Part shown: positions 55,101-64,000 of the stretch, one piece after another | Layout of the letters: the number at the start of each line of letters is the position of its first letter | How positions within the stretch are numbered: position 1 is the stretch's first letter | DNA from: Mikania micrantha | Lineage: Eukaryota; Streptophyta; Magnoliopsida; Asterales; Asteraceae | NCBI GenBank assembly: GCA_009363875.1 | Contig: CM018694.1 | Span: forward strand, 31,939,415 to 32,003,414 | Direction: 5' to 3' | Length of the DNA stretch: 64,000 nt | Notes under the pieces: model-generated | The model's input: the letters and a program-made list of their open reading frames with translations, nothing else | The model's database searches: none | What the model was told of the DNA's origin: nothing | Translations under genes and position numbers: made by a program

Positions 55101-56821
55101 TTACGCGCTTTTATGCATGATATGATCTTTACGTTTCTCTTGGCTTGATCCCCACGAACTTCCAATACACGATCATCCGTTACTGGAATCCGAAGTAGCT
55201 TCTCGGAACAGATGACTTCAACTCGATTGAGTGAGAGCCAATCCATCCCCACAATGATATCGAAACTGCCCAACTCCATCGGCAACAAGTCGATGGAAAA
55301 TGTATGATCTACGAGTGTAAGTGGGCAGTTCCTAAGTATAGTGCTAACTGTAACTTGTTTCCCATTAGCTACTTCAATAATGTAAGGGGAGTCTAAAGTA
55401 TCCTCAATAAGACTAAGTTGTCGTGCAAAATCAGATGAAATAAAACTCTGGTCTGCACCAGTATCAAATAGTATGGATGCATAAGAGTCATGTAAAAGAA
55501 ATGTACCAGTGACCACATTAGGGTCCTGACGTGCAGCATTAGCTCCAATGACAAAAGCTCGTCCACGAGGTGCTTGTGCTCCAGCTTGCACTTTCTTTGG
55601 ACAGTTGCGGGAGAAGTGACCTGGTTCCCCGCAGTTGTAGCAGTCTCTGTTGTTGTTATTGCCTGGGTTCTGTGGTGGTGGTGGAGGTAGTGTTCTTGCT
55701 GCGGTGTTAGTGGCCTGATTTACAGCAACTCGGCACTTGTTAACCCAGTGGCCAAACCGGCCACAATTCGTGCACTTCTTGCATTGAGCACCAACAGGAT
55801 GATGATACTTGCAGTTTGTGCACTGGGGATACTCCCCTCCATAACCCCTAGTAGTAGGATTGACAGGTGCTGCAGGTGCCTGTCGCAGAGGGGTAACGGC
55901 TGCATAATTCTTGACAACCTTTTGTTTCTTTTTCTGATGGTACTCGGGCTTCTTCGATGTTGTTTCTTTGGCTTTTCCAGCATCATCATTCAAGACTCCA
56001 GACTTTACCATTACCTTGGTAAGCTTAGCAGAGAGGGAAATGGCTGACTCCAAAGTAGCAGGATATGAACCCAGTACAACGCTTTGTATACATGAAGGTA
56101 GTCCTGCCACATAGCGATCAATTAGTTTCTCCAAGGTTGGTACCATTTCTGGCACCAGGGCTACCAGTTCATGATAGCGGTTGGTAAAAGTCATATGATC
56201 AGCTCCCTTCATCTCATGATTCGAGAGCTCAATCTCCAGTTGTTGTAGTTCATGTTTCGGGCAAAACTCATTCCTCAGAAGAAGTTTAAATTCTGCCCAG
56301 GGCATCGCCATTGCTTCATCTCTTCCCTTGGCTCTTATCTGTGCGTTCCACCAAGTCAAAGCTCGCTTGCTGAAAGAACCAGCTGCATAGCGAACTTTGT
56401 GATGTTCTGGACAACCGCTGATGTCCAAAGTATTTTCCATTTTCTCAAGCCATTGGATCAGTCCAACAGCTCCTTCAACTCCGGTAAAGCTCGGGGGTTT
56501 GCATCCTACAAAGGACTTGTAGGAGCAATCCGAAGTATGACCAGTGTTTCCACTAGCCTCGCCTGTAGTGTGACCAGAAGTGTTGCCTTGTCCTTGAATC
56601 CTGTTTATCATCTCTGGGATGACATCCTTTAGTTGACTCGTCAGCTGGGTACTCAGTAGTGTCGCCAAGGCAATAGTAGCAGGATCCAGTGTCGGTGTAT
56701 TGCTTGAGCCTGGTGGTGGAGAGTGCGGAGGAGGAGGAGGTGGCGGTGGTGAATCCGGTGGTGTAGGAGTCGAAGAGTGAGGAGCAGAAACTTGTGGAGT
56801 AGGCTGTTTTCTTGGCGGCAT
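52175..56821 (-). CDS. Element G Gag-Pol polyprotein, unbroken
   Basis: A 1548-codon frame beginning MPPRK at 56821; the frame is open to an ATG at 56875, but that and MIRM at 56830 lie before the acceptor-like GATCAG|A. Residue numbers here count from 56875. Pro-rich N-terminus 21-60; capsid-like domain about 120-290; zinc motif C368/C371/H376/C381 and knuckle C412/C415/H420/C425; protease active site DTGA at 471; RT 640-850 with FIDD at 805-808; RNase H with D954, E991, D1016 and D1059; integrase zinc residues H1143/H1150/C1180/C1183; DDE D1213, D1274, E1310; GPF at 1448; chromodomain-like tail 1515-1555. All catalytic residues are present. Gag and Pol share one frame, as is usual for Tekay. 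It is possibly active. Confidence 0.93.
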   Translation of the reverse strand: MPPRKQPTPQVSAPHSSTPTPPDSPPPPPPPPHSPPPGSSNTPTLDPATIALATLLSTQLTSQLKDVIPEMINRIQGQGNTSGHTTGEASGNTGHTSDCSYKSFVGCKPPSFTGVEGAVGLIQWLEKMENTLDISGCPEHHKVRYAAGSFSKRALTWWNAQIRAKGRDEAMAMPWAEFKLLLRNEFCPKHELQQLEIELSNHEMKGADHMTFTNRYHELVALVPEMVPTLEKLIDRYVAGLPSCIQSVVLGSYPATLESAISLSAKLTKVMVKSGVLNDDAGKAKETTSKKPEYHQKKKQKVVKNYAAVTPLRQAPAAPVNPTTRGYGGEYPQCTNCKYHHPVGAQCKKCTNCGRFGHWVNKCRVAVNQATNTAARTLPPPPPQNPGNNNNRDCYNCGEPGHFSRNCPKKVQAGAQAPRGRAFVIGANAARQDPNVVTGTFLLHDSYASILFDTGADQSFISSDFARQLSLIEDTLDSPYIIEVANGKQVTVSTILRNCPLTLVDHTFSIDLLPMELGSFDIIVGMDWLSLNRVEVICSEKLLRIPVTDDRVLEVRGDQAKRNVKIISCIKARKCLQKKCIAFLAHVVEKDKDKETLQDVPIVREYPEVFPDDLPGLPPVRPVEFRIDLIPGATPVAKSPYRLAPSEMQELSNQLQELLDKGFIRPSYSPWGAPVLFVKKKDGSFRMCIDYRELNKLTIKNRYPLPRIDDLFDQLQGAQYFSKIDLRSGYHQLRVQDEDIPKTAFRTRYGHYEFMVMPFGLTNAPAVFMDLMNRVCKPYLDQFVIVFIDDILIYSKSKAEHEQHLRTILELLKEEKLYAKFSKCEFWLKEVQFLGHVVNSEGIHVDPAKIEAIKDWDTPKTPTEIRSFLGLAGYYRRFISNFSKIALPLTKLTQKSEPFIWEQKQEEAFQTLKQKLCDASILSLPDGCDDFVVYCDASHQGLGCVLMQRDKVIAYASRQLKIHEKNYTTHDLELGAVVFALKIWRHYLYGTKCTIFTDHKSLQHIFDQKELNMRQRRWVELLNDYDCVIKYHPGKANVVADALSRKERVKPLRVRAMGMTVQTSLHDHISQAQQEAIERGNLKKDLDCGVEKQLETKPDGLVYFKDRIWIPAVDELRKLIFDEAHKTKYSVHPGADKMYQDLRAFYWWPGMKKDIAEYVGRCLTCAKVKAEHQKPSGLLEQPEIPLWKWEQIAMDFVTKLPRTSSGHDTIWVIVDRLTKSAHFLPMRETYTMDKLAKLYIDEIVVRHGVPLSIISDRDSRFTSRFWQSLQKSLGTQLNLSTAYHPQTDGQSERTIQTLEDMLRTCVLDFGGNWDSHLPLIEFSYNNSYHSSIGCAPFEALYGRKCRSPICWSEVGDNRITGPELIQETTDKIAQIQQRLQATRSRQKSYADKRRKPLEFQVGDRVMLKVSPWKGVVRFAKKGKLTPRYVGPFEIIERIGPVAYRLNLPDELSGVHDVFHVSNLKKCLADETLIIPIEEIQLDENLRFVEEPLEIMDRKVKQLRRSRIPIVKVRWNSKRGPEFTWEREDHMRNKYPQLFAEEVVPNNES

Positions 56822-56990
56822 TCTGATCATAACCAAGAGAATTTGGTTAGTGCAATGATCGAACGCAGAAAACATAATGCAAACTTAAGTCTTAAATTCT
56901 CTACATGTGGGTCCCTAAGTTATAGTCTAGGCCAAACCGTTTAAGTAAATGACCTATTATTCTCTATAACCTTGAGCTCTGATACCAATC
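56822..56990 (-). promoter_or_regulatory. Element G leader with candidate splice acceptor
   Basis: Between the PBS and the gag start. In sense it has a CTAAC word, a pyrimidine-rich CTCTTGGTT stretch and GATCAG|AATGCC. A has the same arrangement at 18525-18554. With the donor-like site in the 5' LTR (60235/60234) it would remove about 3.4 kb including U5 and the PBS. Confidence 0.45.
56974..56987 (-). other. Primer binding site of element G
   Basis: Minus strand TGGTATCAGAGCTC, three bases from the 5' LTR; initiator tRNA-Met type. Confidence 0.88.
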
Positions 56991-59900
56991 TGTCACACCC
57001 CTAGCCGGCGGGGTTGGATCGGAGTCCCCGCCGGGCGGAAGGTTCCCGGGGCGTGATATCGTGGATGATAATCATGATGATCAGATTGTTTACATAGCAT
57101 CAACGTTTAAGAATATCTAAAGCACAATCAAATGATATATAGGATTACAAAGTTAAATTACAATAGCAATGTTCTGCAATTTAACTCAGTAAACCTAATC
57201 AAAAGAATAATGTTTATATCTTGTATATATACAAGATATCAAAAGTAATGTGTATCATCAACAAAATATGTGCTTCTTCCAAAAGTCTACTAGGTCCTCT
57301 ATCTGGGCAGCCTAGTATGTAAATCCAAGAGATTAAGCTTAAACCTGTCCTTCACCTGAGAAAGCATGTAAAAAGATCAAGTCAACACAACGGCTGGTGA
57401 GTTCATAAAGTTTATAAGTTTAAAATAGTTTTCAACGAACCTCCTTCGGTAAAACCTTAATCTCATTAACTCCACATGTAATATCCAAATCGGTATGCTT
57501 ATATATAGGGCATACCCCTGAGTCGAGCCTACGACCCGCCCAGACGCCATCCCACCACATACTAATCCGGATATGACACTGTTGTTAATAATAATTAAGC
57601 ATTTTACCTACCAATCAATTCAATCCTCATCAAAGCCTTTGTTATCTGTTTCAATGTTTTCATGTCTAATGTATTCGTAAGTGTTAGTTTCTCATCATGT
57701 TTATCAAGCATCATAGATTCACACACACATAGTTTAGCAATTACATATCTCCTATAAGCAGACAAAAGCTCTGGAATACCAGTAGTTTAGCAATTACATG
57801 TCTCTTATATAGATAACAGCTTAGCATTCAACAAGTTCATGTTTAGCCTTTACATACCTCTTATAAGCGGACAAAAGCTCTGGAATACCAGACGTTCAGC
57901 CATTACATGTCCTTTATAACCAGGTAATAGCTCCGTAACGTTACGTTTATGTTTAGCCTTTACATACCTCATATAAGCCGACACAAGCTCTGGAATACCA
58001 GACGTTCAGCAATTACGTGTCCCTTATAACCAGGTAATAGCTTAGAATCGATACTTTCATGTTTAGCCTTTACATACCTCATATAAGCTGACAAAAGCTC
58101 TGGAATACCAGACGTTCAGCAATTACATGTCACTTATAACCAGGTAATAGCTGAGTATCATCACGTTTATGTTATTACATGTATCTCACCCCATAGGTAC
58201 AAGCTCTGGAATACCAGACGTTCAGCAATTACGTAGTCTATGGTTAGATACATGTATGATGGCCTAGTAGCATGTAATAGTATCAAGTCTCATGTAATTG
58301 AATCAAGTATCATGTATTTGTATCATGTCTCATGTAATGAATCACATCTCATGTAATTGAATCAAGTCTCATGTAATTGTATCAAGTATCATGTAATCGT
58401 ATCCAGTATCATGTATTTGTATCATGTCTCATGTAATTGAATCACATCGCATGTAATTGAATCAAGTATCATGTATTTGTATCATGTCTCATGTATTTGA
58501 ATCACATCTCATGTAATTGAATCAAGTCTCATGTAATTGTATCAAGAATCATGTAATCGTATCAAGTAATCAACAATTGATTTTAAGCATCAAGCTTAAA
58601 GTAAAGGTTTCAATCATAAGCATTCATGTTTATGTTTAAAGCATTAAATAACATTTAAATAAAATGTTTAACATGCTTCTCAGTCCCGAATTTAAAACAA
58701 ATAAGTTTGAAAGGGGACAATGAACTCACCTTAGGTCCGAAGTGATTGACTTAAGTAGAATAAGAAGGCACGCGCTCTTGGTTTGCTTTTGTTATGATGT
58801 TCAAGCTCCTGTATTGATTTCATAGTGTTGTAGTTTATAAATATGAGTTCATAAGAGTTTGTTGTGCGTGTAGGTGTTAGTCCTAAAGTTGACTAACACT
58901 TACGAATCTGGTTTGTTATCCGGCTCCAATGATTCTTTGTTAAAGATGTCTTATTTGATCATCACCCATAAATTGTTATTTAAGATTTTCACCACATCTT
59001 GCAACTTGTTTAACACTTGTGATCATTTTATAACAATATTAAGGAAATGTTTGTTTCATTAAAGCGTTGGTTCATTATTATCATTATTATCCACTCTCAT
59101 TTAAACGTTTATAATTTCTTACATCCCTTGAGCCGGATAATCTTATAAACCATTCGCGTTATCTTTGGACTTAGGAAATACGTGACTTCAAACATAAGTG
59201 GGCCGATTATGAGTTTAGAACCCAACTATATGGGCCGGCTAAAAATAATTGGGCCGAGAGCTTCATGGGTCACAAGAGGTTCATGATCCACTAACAAGAA
59301 ATAAAACAACATGTTCTAATCCCACTCGAATGGCCAAAGTAATTTGGGTCGGTTAGATATTGGGCCAAGGACGAGGTTGAGGCCCATGTACTTTCGAGGT
59401 GGGCTGCCTAGAGGGGTGTGGGCCGACTAGAGCTGCTGGGCCTATTCCTTTTTAATGGGCTTTAGCAACCTACTGATTAGATGCTAAGAAAAGGATTTGG
59501 GCCTCATTGTTTGGGCTAATCGTGATCAACAGAAGGACATGGAGTCACCTCCAGCGAATCCTATCTGGTCAAGGTTCGATCACCTGGAAGCACACCATGG
59601 TTCGGCTACCGGTAAGGCATGGGTTCGTTCATTTGAACAGTAGGTCCGGCAGTGGATTCGCAAGTGGTATGAAAAGGGTTCGTAGGCCAAAGTTTTGCTT
59701 AAGGGTTCGTCGACATTGTTGCAGGGTTCGGCTGGCTTGGATTTGCTGAGTAGGGTTCGGCATCAGAATGTTGAGCAGGGGTTCGTCGATGCCAAGGTTC
59801 GTGGCTGTACACACGCCCACAAGGTTCGTTGGTCGAAGGCTCGACTGTATGGTTCGTGGCAGAAGCTTGGGTTCGTGAGCTGTGGAAGGGTTCGTCCAAG

Positions 59901-61263
59901 AGCTAGGTTCGGTATCCCTCCAAGGGTTCGTGAAGCAGTTCGCCGGGATTGGGTTCGTGGTAGTCTCCACAAGACTCGTGAGCAGGAAGGATGCAGCATG
60001 AAGGTTCGTCAGAGACTAATGGTTCGTGAGCCGTACTTTTGTCAACGAACCTGTAATTCCTCTATCTCCCATCTAATCTGATCGGTCTACAAGGTTACTC
60101 CCCACAACGATGATGAACCAGAATAGGGTTTCGAGGTGGTGGTTACACAAGGAAGATGACTAAGTCGTTTAACTAGATGAATTGAACAAAACTCATAGAA
60201 AACCCTATTTTCAGCAACTTTCAAAGCATTATACCTCGGATTTGGCCGGATAAAACACCAGATCGGTTGTACTTTAGCGTAGAGGACTTCAAGAGCTTCA
60301 CGTTGGCGAAAGAATCACTCGAATCGGTTAAGTAACGAGGGAGATATGAGGGATTGAAGTTTGAATTTTGTAGTGAGAGAGAGGGTTCGTGAATCTGATT
60401 TTTAGAGAGAGAGAGGAGTGGTAGAAATGAAATAAATGCCACACTCAAGGTTTATATACTCCGTGGTTATCCGGGTTCGTTTCGGTTGCTTGGTTCGCGG
60501 TTTCGTCGCGTATCCGGCACGTTACGCGGCTCTTTCGTAAAATAATTAAAAGAATTATTTTAGGATGAACAGATTATAAATATTATTAAGAATTATATTA
60601 AATATCGTTACGTATAAATAAATGTCGAATTTTAATAGTCTACGCGTTTTGTTTAATTTTTCGCGTTTAATTAATTTGTTCGCGATTTAAATTAAGATAG
60701 TTAAAGTTAAAATATTTTATGATGAGTTTCAAAATTGTAAAATAAGAAATAAAATATTTCTTTGAAATTATGATCGTCGTATTGTTATTCATTTCGTTAT
60801 CGTTTCATCAGATCGCGTCACCATCGCGCGTATTCGTTCGAATCGTCATTCGAACGAACACGTCAATGGTTTGGCTTTCTGATTCTTGTTTTCTACTGTT
60901 AAGTTATTATTTCAGAACGTTAAACTATCAGAATCATTCGTACAGATCGTCACCTATACGAATAACTCGTCGGTTTAGCATTCCGCAACAATAATCGTTT
61001 TAGTTTCGTTTGTTAAACCTCACATACGTTTATGCCAACTAATATCACATCAAGTATTTGTTTTTCAACACTGTGTTGTCTGACATGTTTTCTGACTGTT
61101 AAACCCGAAAGTTTAAATCAGATTCAGACAATCGTATAATAGTTTCATGATAATCAAATGTATAATTAATCTAAACATAGTTTAACGAACTGTGTACCTG
61201 AATCACTGTACATGTTTACTGTTACGATCACTGTTCCGGCACGCGTCCAGCACTGATGTTACA
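56991..61263 (-). repeat. Element G 5' LTR (4273 bp)
   Basis: Near-identical to 47865-52140. Differences noticed: CCCCTAGCC for CCCCGAGCC at the start, AACAGCTTAG for AACAACTTAG, a one-base loss in ATGTAATGAATC, GATCAACAG for GATCCACAG, CACGTTGGC for CACGTGGGC, GAACGTTAAA for GAACGCTAAA and two T-run losses. It contains the same arrays, the TATA box at 60458-60451 and the donor-like site at 60235/60234. No gene. Confidence 0.94.
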
Positions 61264-61268
61264 GGATG

Positions 61269-61326
61269 CTACGTGGGAGTCCGAGGATGAAATGCGGAAA
61301 TATTATCCTTTTCTTTTTGAGGTGTA
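61269..61326 (+). pseudogene. Element F integrase remnant, second part
   Basis: Completes the chromodomain-like tail interrupted by G: it reads TWESEDEMRKYYPFLFEV and terminates at TAA 61324-61326. The frame matches that of 47651-47864 once the duplicated GGATG is discounted. This end of pol is the best preserved coding part of F. Confidence 0.82.
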
Positions 61327-61353
61327 ACGAGGTTTCGGGGACGAAACCTTTAT

Positions 61354-61368
61354 AAGGAGGGGAGAATT
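61354..61368 (+). other. Polypurine tract of element F
   Basis: AAGGAGGGGAGAATT directly before the 3' LTR at 61369. Confidence 0.85.
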
Positions 61369-63701
61369 TGTAACAACCCATTTTGGTGAAATATTATAAA
61401 TTAAACATAATTGGTGTATGATTATGTTTACTTTAATTAAAGGTTGTTTTGTATGATTTAATTATCTAAATATTATTCGGTGGGTGCTTTTAATAAATAT
61501 TTGATTAAAACTATAAACATATGGAGGTGTTAACTAACTTACCCAAGTTAATCATAGCTAGTTAGTTTTAACTAGTAATAGAGGGACCAAAACTGTCAAT
61601 GGCTGAAAGTTAAATAACAAGGGGGTTTAATGTTGACTTGGTCAACATTTCACACTTTTATGTGTGTGTATTTTGGCTGTGAACGTCGACCAAGGGGAAG
61701 GGAGAAGAAGAAATCCAATTTCTGGAAAATCTGACCTAGTTCTTGCTTGGATTTTGATCTAATCACTCATGCAATCATAGATTGGCGTTCTTCTTGCATC
61801 ATACAACATTTAGGTACGAAATTTTGTGGGTTTTGATGGGATTTTCGTGGGTCTCCCATGGGGGTGTGAGTAGGATGGTTAAAATCCAAAATTGGGAGTT
61901 TATATGGTGTTAGTTGTTAATGGTTTTCATATTTATAACATCTAAGAACACATTTTTGATGATTTCATGATTTTTGATATCATGGTGTTGATGGGGTGTT
62001 GCAAGGTTCTTGGGGGATAAGAACTTGGGGATGTAAATCAATGTGTGAACATGAAATAGATGTTGATATGAGATTATGATTGATAAATATGTGATAATGT
62101 TGAATCTAAATGATCTTGAATCAAGATATATAGTTTTATGGAGTTTATATATAGGATATACTTATGTGCATAAAATCACTGCACAAAAGGTGTTTGATGA
62201 AATGCCAAGTAAGGCATTTAACTCAAAAGTTAGTTTAAAACCTATGGTGATATGAAATAGGTGGGTGTATAAACTTAACAAAGGTGAATTGTTATGGTTA
62301 AGGGTCAATTGGAAGTAATTAAGTTAAAATGGTGACATTGGGGTGAATGGGTGTATTTTGACTAGTTGTAGTCAAACTTTATATTAAACCTATTAGTTGT
62401 GATAATAGGAATTGATAGTGAAGGTGTGGGTGGAACCAAACGACCTGGGAAGGAAATTATTATAGAGGATAGCTCGTTGGATCAAGGTAAGTCACCTAAC
62501 TCTTCTACTAATTATGTGTAATGGTGCTTTACATATATGGATGTTTTGTAGAAGATTTGACTTTATGGTGAATAAGTCATGGAGTATTTGTTGATAGACA
62601 AAATTAAGCAATAGGAGATATATTGCTTGATTACTGTTGTTATGGTGTTTAAATGCTTGTCTATGATTGACTTGGTGTTTAATTATATGTGTGTTGAATG
62701 ATGTGAATTAGTTCACAAGGTGTGTGAATTATAATTGAGGTTGACTCAAATTGGCGTAATGAATCACAAGTGGTGTGATCATTAAAAGGACTTTTCACAA
62801 GGTGTGTGAATGTCCTTGATTGGTGAAATCAAGTTTATTTAATCACAAGTGGTGTGATTTGCTTAAACTTGATAAATCTTGGGTGTAACAAGATTTAATT
62901 GGTGAATTGGGTGAAAACGACCCGTTAGAAAGTCGTTTGTGGTTATTATTATTATTGTCATTAAAAGGTGATTGAAGTTAGATTTTTATGTTCATATGGT
63001 GTTATGACATGTATATGAGAGTATTGAAATGATCGGAATTGAGTGGGAATGATTCCGGGGGTCGATACGGGTCAAAACGCAGAAAAAAACTAAAAATCTG
63101 CATATTTGTGCAGGCCTGGGAGTAAGTTACGGCGGGGCTGGGAGTAAGTTACGGCTTGGGTCTGGCCTGGGAGTAACTTACGGCCAGGGCTCTCGGGTTT
63201 ACGGCCCAGCTTACGGCCAAGACCAAAAATTGATTTTTTTTACCTTTTTTGACTTGGGGAACCATTGGGGATTAATTTACTTATTTCCTATGGATAAATG
63301 GGAGTTAATAGGTGATGTTAAAGGGTGTTTAAGCTTGGTGGAAGCTTGGGGCAACGTTAGGGGTGATCTTACTTAGTTCTAACGAACTAACGGTGACTTA
63401 ATTATGGTGTTTTCAGGTGAACGGAAGGGTTGAACGCGGTCGTGATCGGATTGCCTCGCAAGGATTCGGATCAAACTTCTTTTGGGGTTTTTCTTTGTTG
63501 GTTTAAAACAAAGGTTTTTGGTGAATAACTCTAATGTAGTTTTTGCTATTGAATGTTTAATTAACATCAATTATTTTGTAAAGTCCATTCAAGTGGGGTG
63601 TTTAAGGTGTTAATTACATGTGTCGGTTTGAAAAATCTGGGACCTATTTTCATTTGTCGTTTAAACACACGTGGCATTATTTGGTGGGTTTGGGGCTTAC
63701 A
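61369..63701 (+). repeat. Element F 3' LTR (2333 bp)
   Basis: Matches 41278-43609 with very few changes (for example ATTCGGTGG, TTAATCATAGC, AATCACTCATG, TTCTTGGGGG, GGAATTGATAG, TTGGCGTAATG). Same stem-loops and GC-rich block. No gene. Confidence 0.94.
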
Positions 63702-64000
63702 ATACCCTTGTGTTGAGAACTTGTGAACAACGTTTCCAAGAAGTATATGGGCTGTTAAGACATGTAGAAGGTATAGAATATATTTAGAGTTTATTGAAGT
63801 TACAAAATGGCAGTGATGGTTCTTCAAACTCAAGAATTTACACATGCAAGGCTTGCATGTGTAGGCATGATTCAAAATATTCGTCCCCATAGATTTTAAA
63901 AGGATTATCATTAAATTAAAAGTCGATTCTTTGGATATGTAAGGGTTAGTATAACGAAAGAAATGATTTTTGTTTATGAAACTTGAACTTTCACACATGC
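63702..64000 (-). repeat. Element E 5' LTR, second part (runs off the edge)
   Basis: After the second ATACC (63702-63706) the sequence follows E's 3' LTR from about 31694 onward (TTGTGTTGAGAACTTGTG). The 432-base open frame spanning this and F's LTR is a junction artefact. Confidence 0.9.

Larger units (their letters stand above)
47865..61263 (-). mobile_element. Element G: young, apparently intact Ty3/gypsy chromovirus
   Basis: Minus-strand element of 13,399 bp. The 3' LTR is 47865-52140 (4276 bp), PPT 52155-52141, one gag-pol frame 56821-52175, PBS 56987-56974, and 5' LTR 56991-61263 (4273 bp). The TSD is perfect. I noticed roughly eight to ten differences between the LTRs in about 4.27 kb, so it is very recent. 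The LTR end and the proteins are similar to A. It is the only element here with an unbroken pol. Confidence 0.95.
41278..63701 (+). mobile_element. Element F: young non-autonomous LTR retrotransposon carrying G
   Basis: Plus-strand element, about 9.0 kb without G. LTRs are 41278-43609 (2332 bp) and 61369-63701 (2333 bp), PBS 43613-43626 and PPT 61354-61368. By eye I found about six substitutions and one indel between the LTRs, so insertion was recent. The internal 4.3 kb has no gag, protease or RT, only a decayed integrase tail, and is dense in stem-loops. It must have been copied by proteins from another element. Confidence 0.92.
29600..64000 (-). mobile_element. Element E: full-length Ty3/gypsy chromovirus, dead, carrying F and G
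   Basis: Minus-strand element. The 3' LTR is 29600-33198, PPT 33199-33211, gag-pol 37866-33248, an extra open region upstream of gag 38997-38309, PBS 39173-39160, and 5' LTR 39177-41277 continuing at 63707 to the window edge. LTR ends are TGTCACACCCC...GTTGTCACA. The left flank is CCAAT (29595-29599), and its partner is outside the window. LTR copies differ at many positions, so it is older than F and G. Confidence 0.9.

Noticed and set aside
52175..56875. Endogenous pararetrovirus or envelope-bearing errantivirus
   Set aside because: Has LTRs, integrase and chromodomain-like tail, and no movement protein or envelope frame; fits an ordinary chromovirus.
63567..63998. 143-codon frame
   Set aside because: Spans the junction between F's LTR and E's LTR; chimeric and unsupported.

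Overview
This is repeat-rich nuclear DNA of a flowering plant. I found no host gene, tRNA or rRNA gene. Almost every base belongs to Ty3/gypsy LTR retrotransposons of the chromodomain-bearing Tekay/Del type, inserted into one another. The evidence is CCHC gag, a DTGA or DSGA protease, an FIDD reverse transcriptase, RNase H, an HHCC/DDE integrase with GPY/F and chromodomain-like tail, primer sites matching initiator tRNA-Met, and TG...CA LTRs with 5-bp target duplications. A piece of plastid rpl33-rps18 confirms a plant. A eudicot, perhaps Asteraceae, is my guess from the overall look of the elements and is not proven.

Layout. The left edge (1-607) is a Ty1/copia gag remnant, followed by an LTR tail (608-737). 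The oldest reconstructable gypsy element, H (minus strand), is represented by LTR pieces 738-1169 and 27989-28768 and a pol tail 28769-29019. Two nests sit in H. Nest 1: element A (1170-27988, plus, TSD ATCCC) interrupted H's LTR; element B (4309-17250, minus, TSD CACAG/CATAA) interrupted A's 5' LTR; solo LTR C (12418-15989, plus, TSD ATTTA) interrupted B's 5' LTR. Nest 2: element D (29020-29599 visible, minus) cut H's pol; element E (29600 to beyond 64000, minus) cut D's LTR; element F (41278-63701, plus, TSD ATACC) cut E's 5' LTR; element G (47865-61263, minus, TSD GGATG) cut F's decayed integrase.

State of the elements. A, B and E are full-length but carry many stops and frameshifts. C is a solo LTR. 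F has nearly identical LTRs but only a decayed integrase tail, so it looks like a recently mobilised non-autonomous element. G is the youngest: LTRs of 4276 and 4273 bp with very few differences and one unbroken gag-pol frame of about 1548 codons. It could be the autonomous supplier of proteins for relatives. A's 3' LTR was further interrupted by about 508 bp of plastid DNA.

Unusual structure. The LTRs are asymmetric: the TATA box lies only about 0.8 kb (A, G) from the LTR start, so most of the LTR is transcribed leader. Every family with a visible TATA box has a GTAT/GTAC/GTAG splice-donor-like site a few hundred bases downstream, and A, B, E and G all have an AG dinucleotide one base before the gag ATG (A and G with a CTAAC branch-like site). 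Between these sites lie family-specific arrays: stem-loops with constant loops and covarying stems (A, B, F, G), CCGAACC arrays and GGCCCA clusters (A, C, G). I propose a removable leader intron that carries the cis-acting, structured part of the genomic RNA. F keeps these cis parts and almost nothing else.
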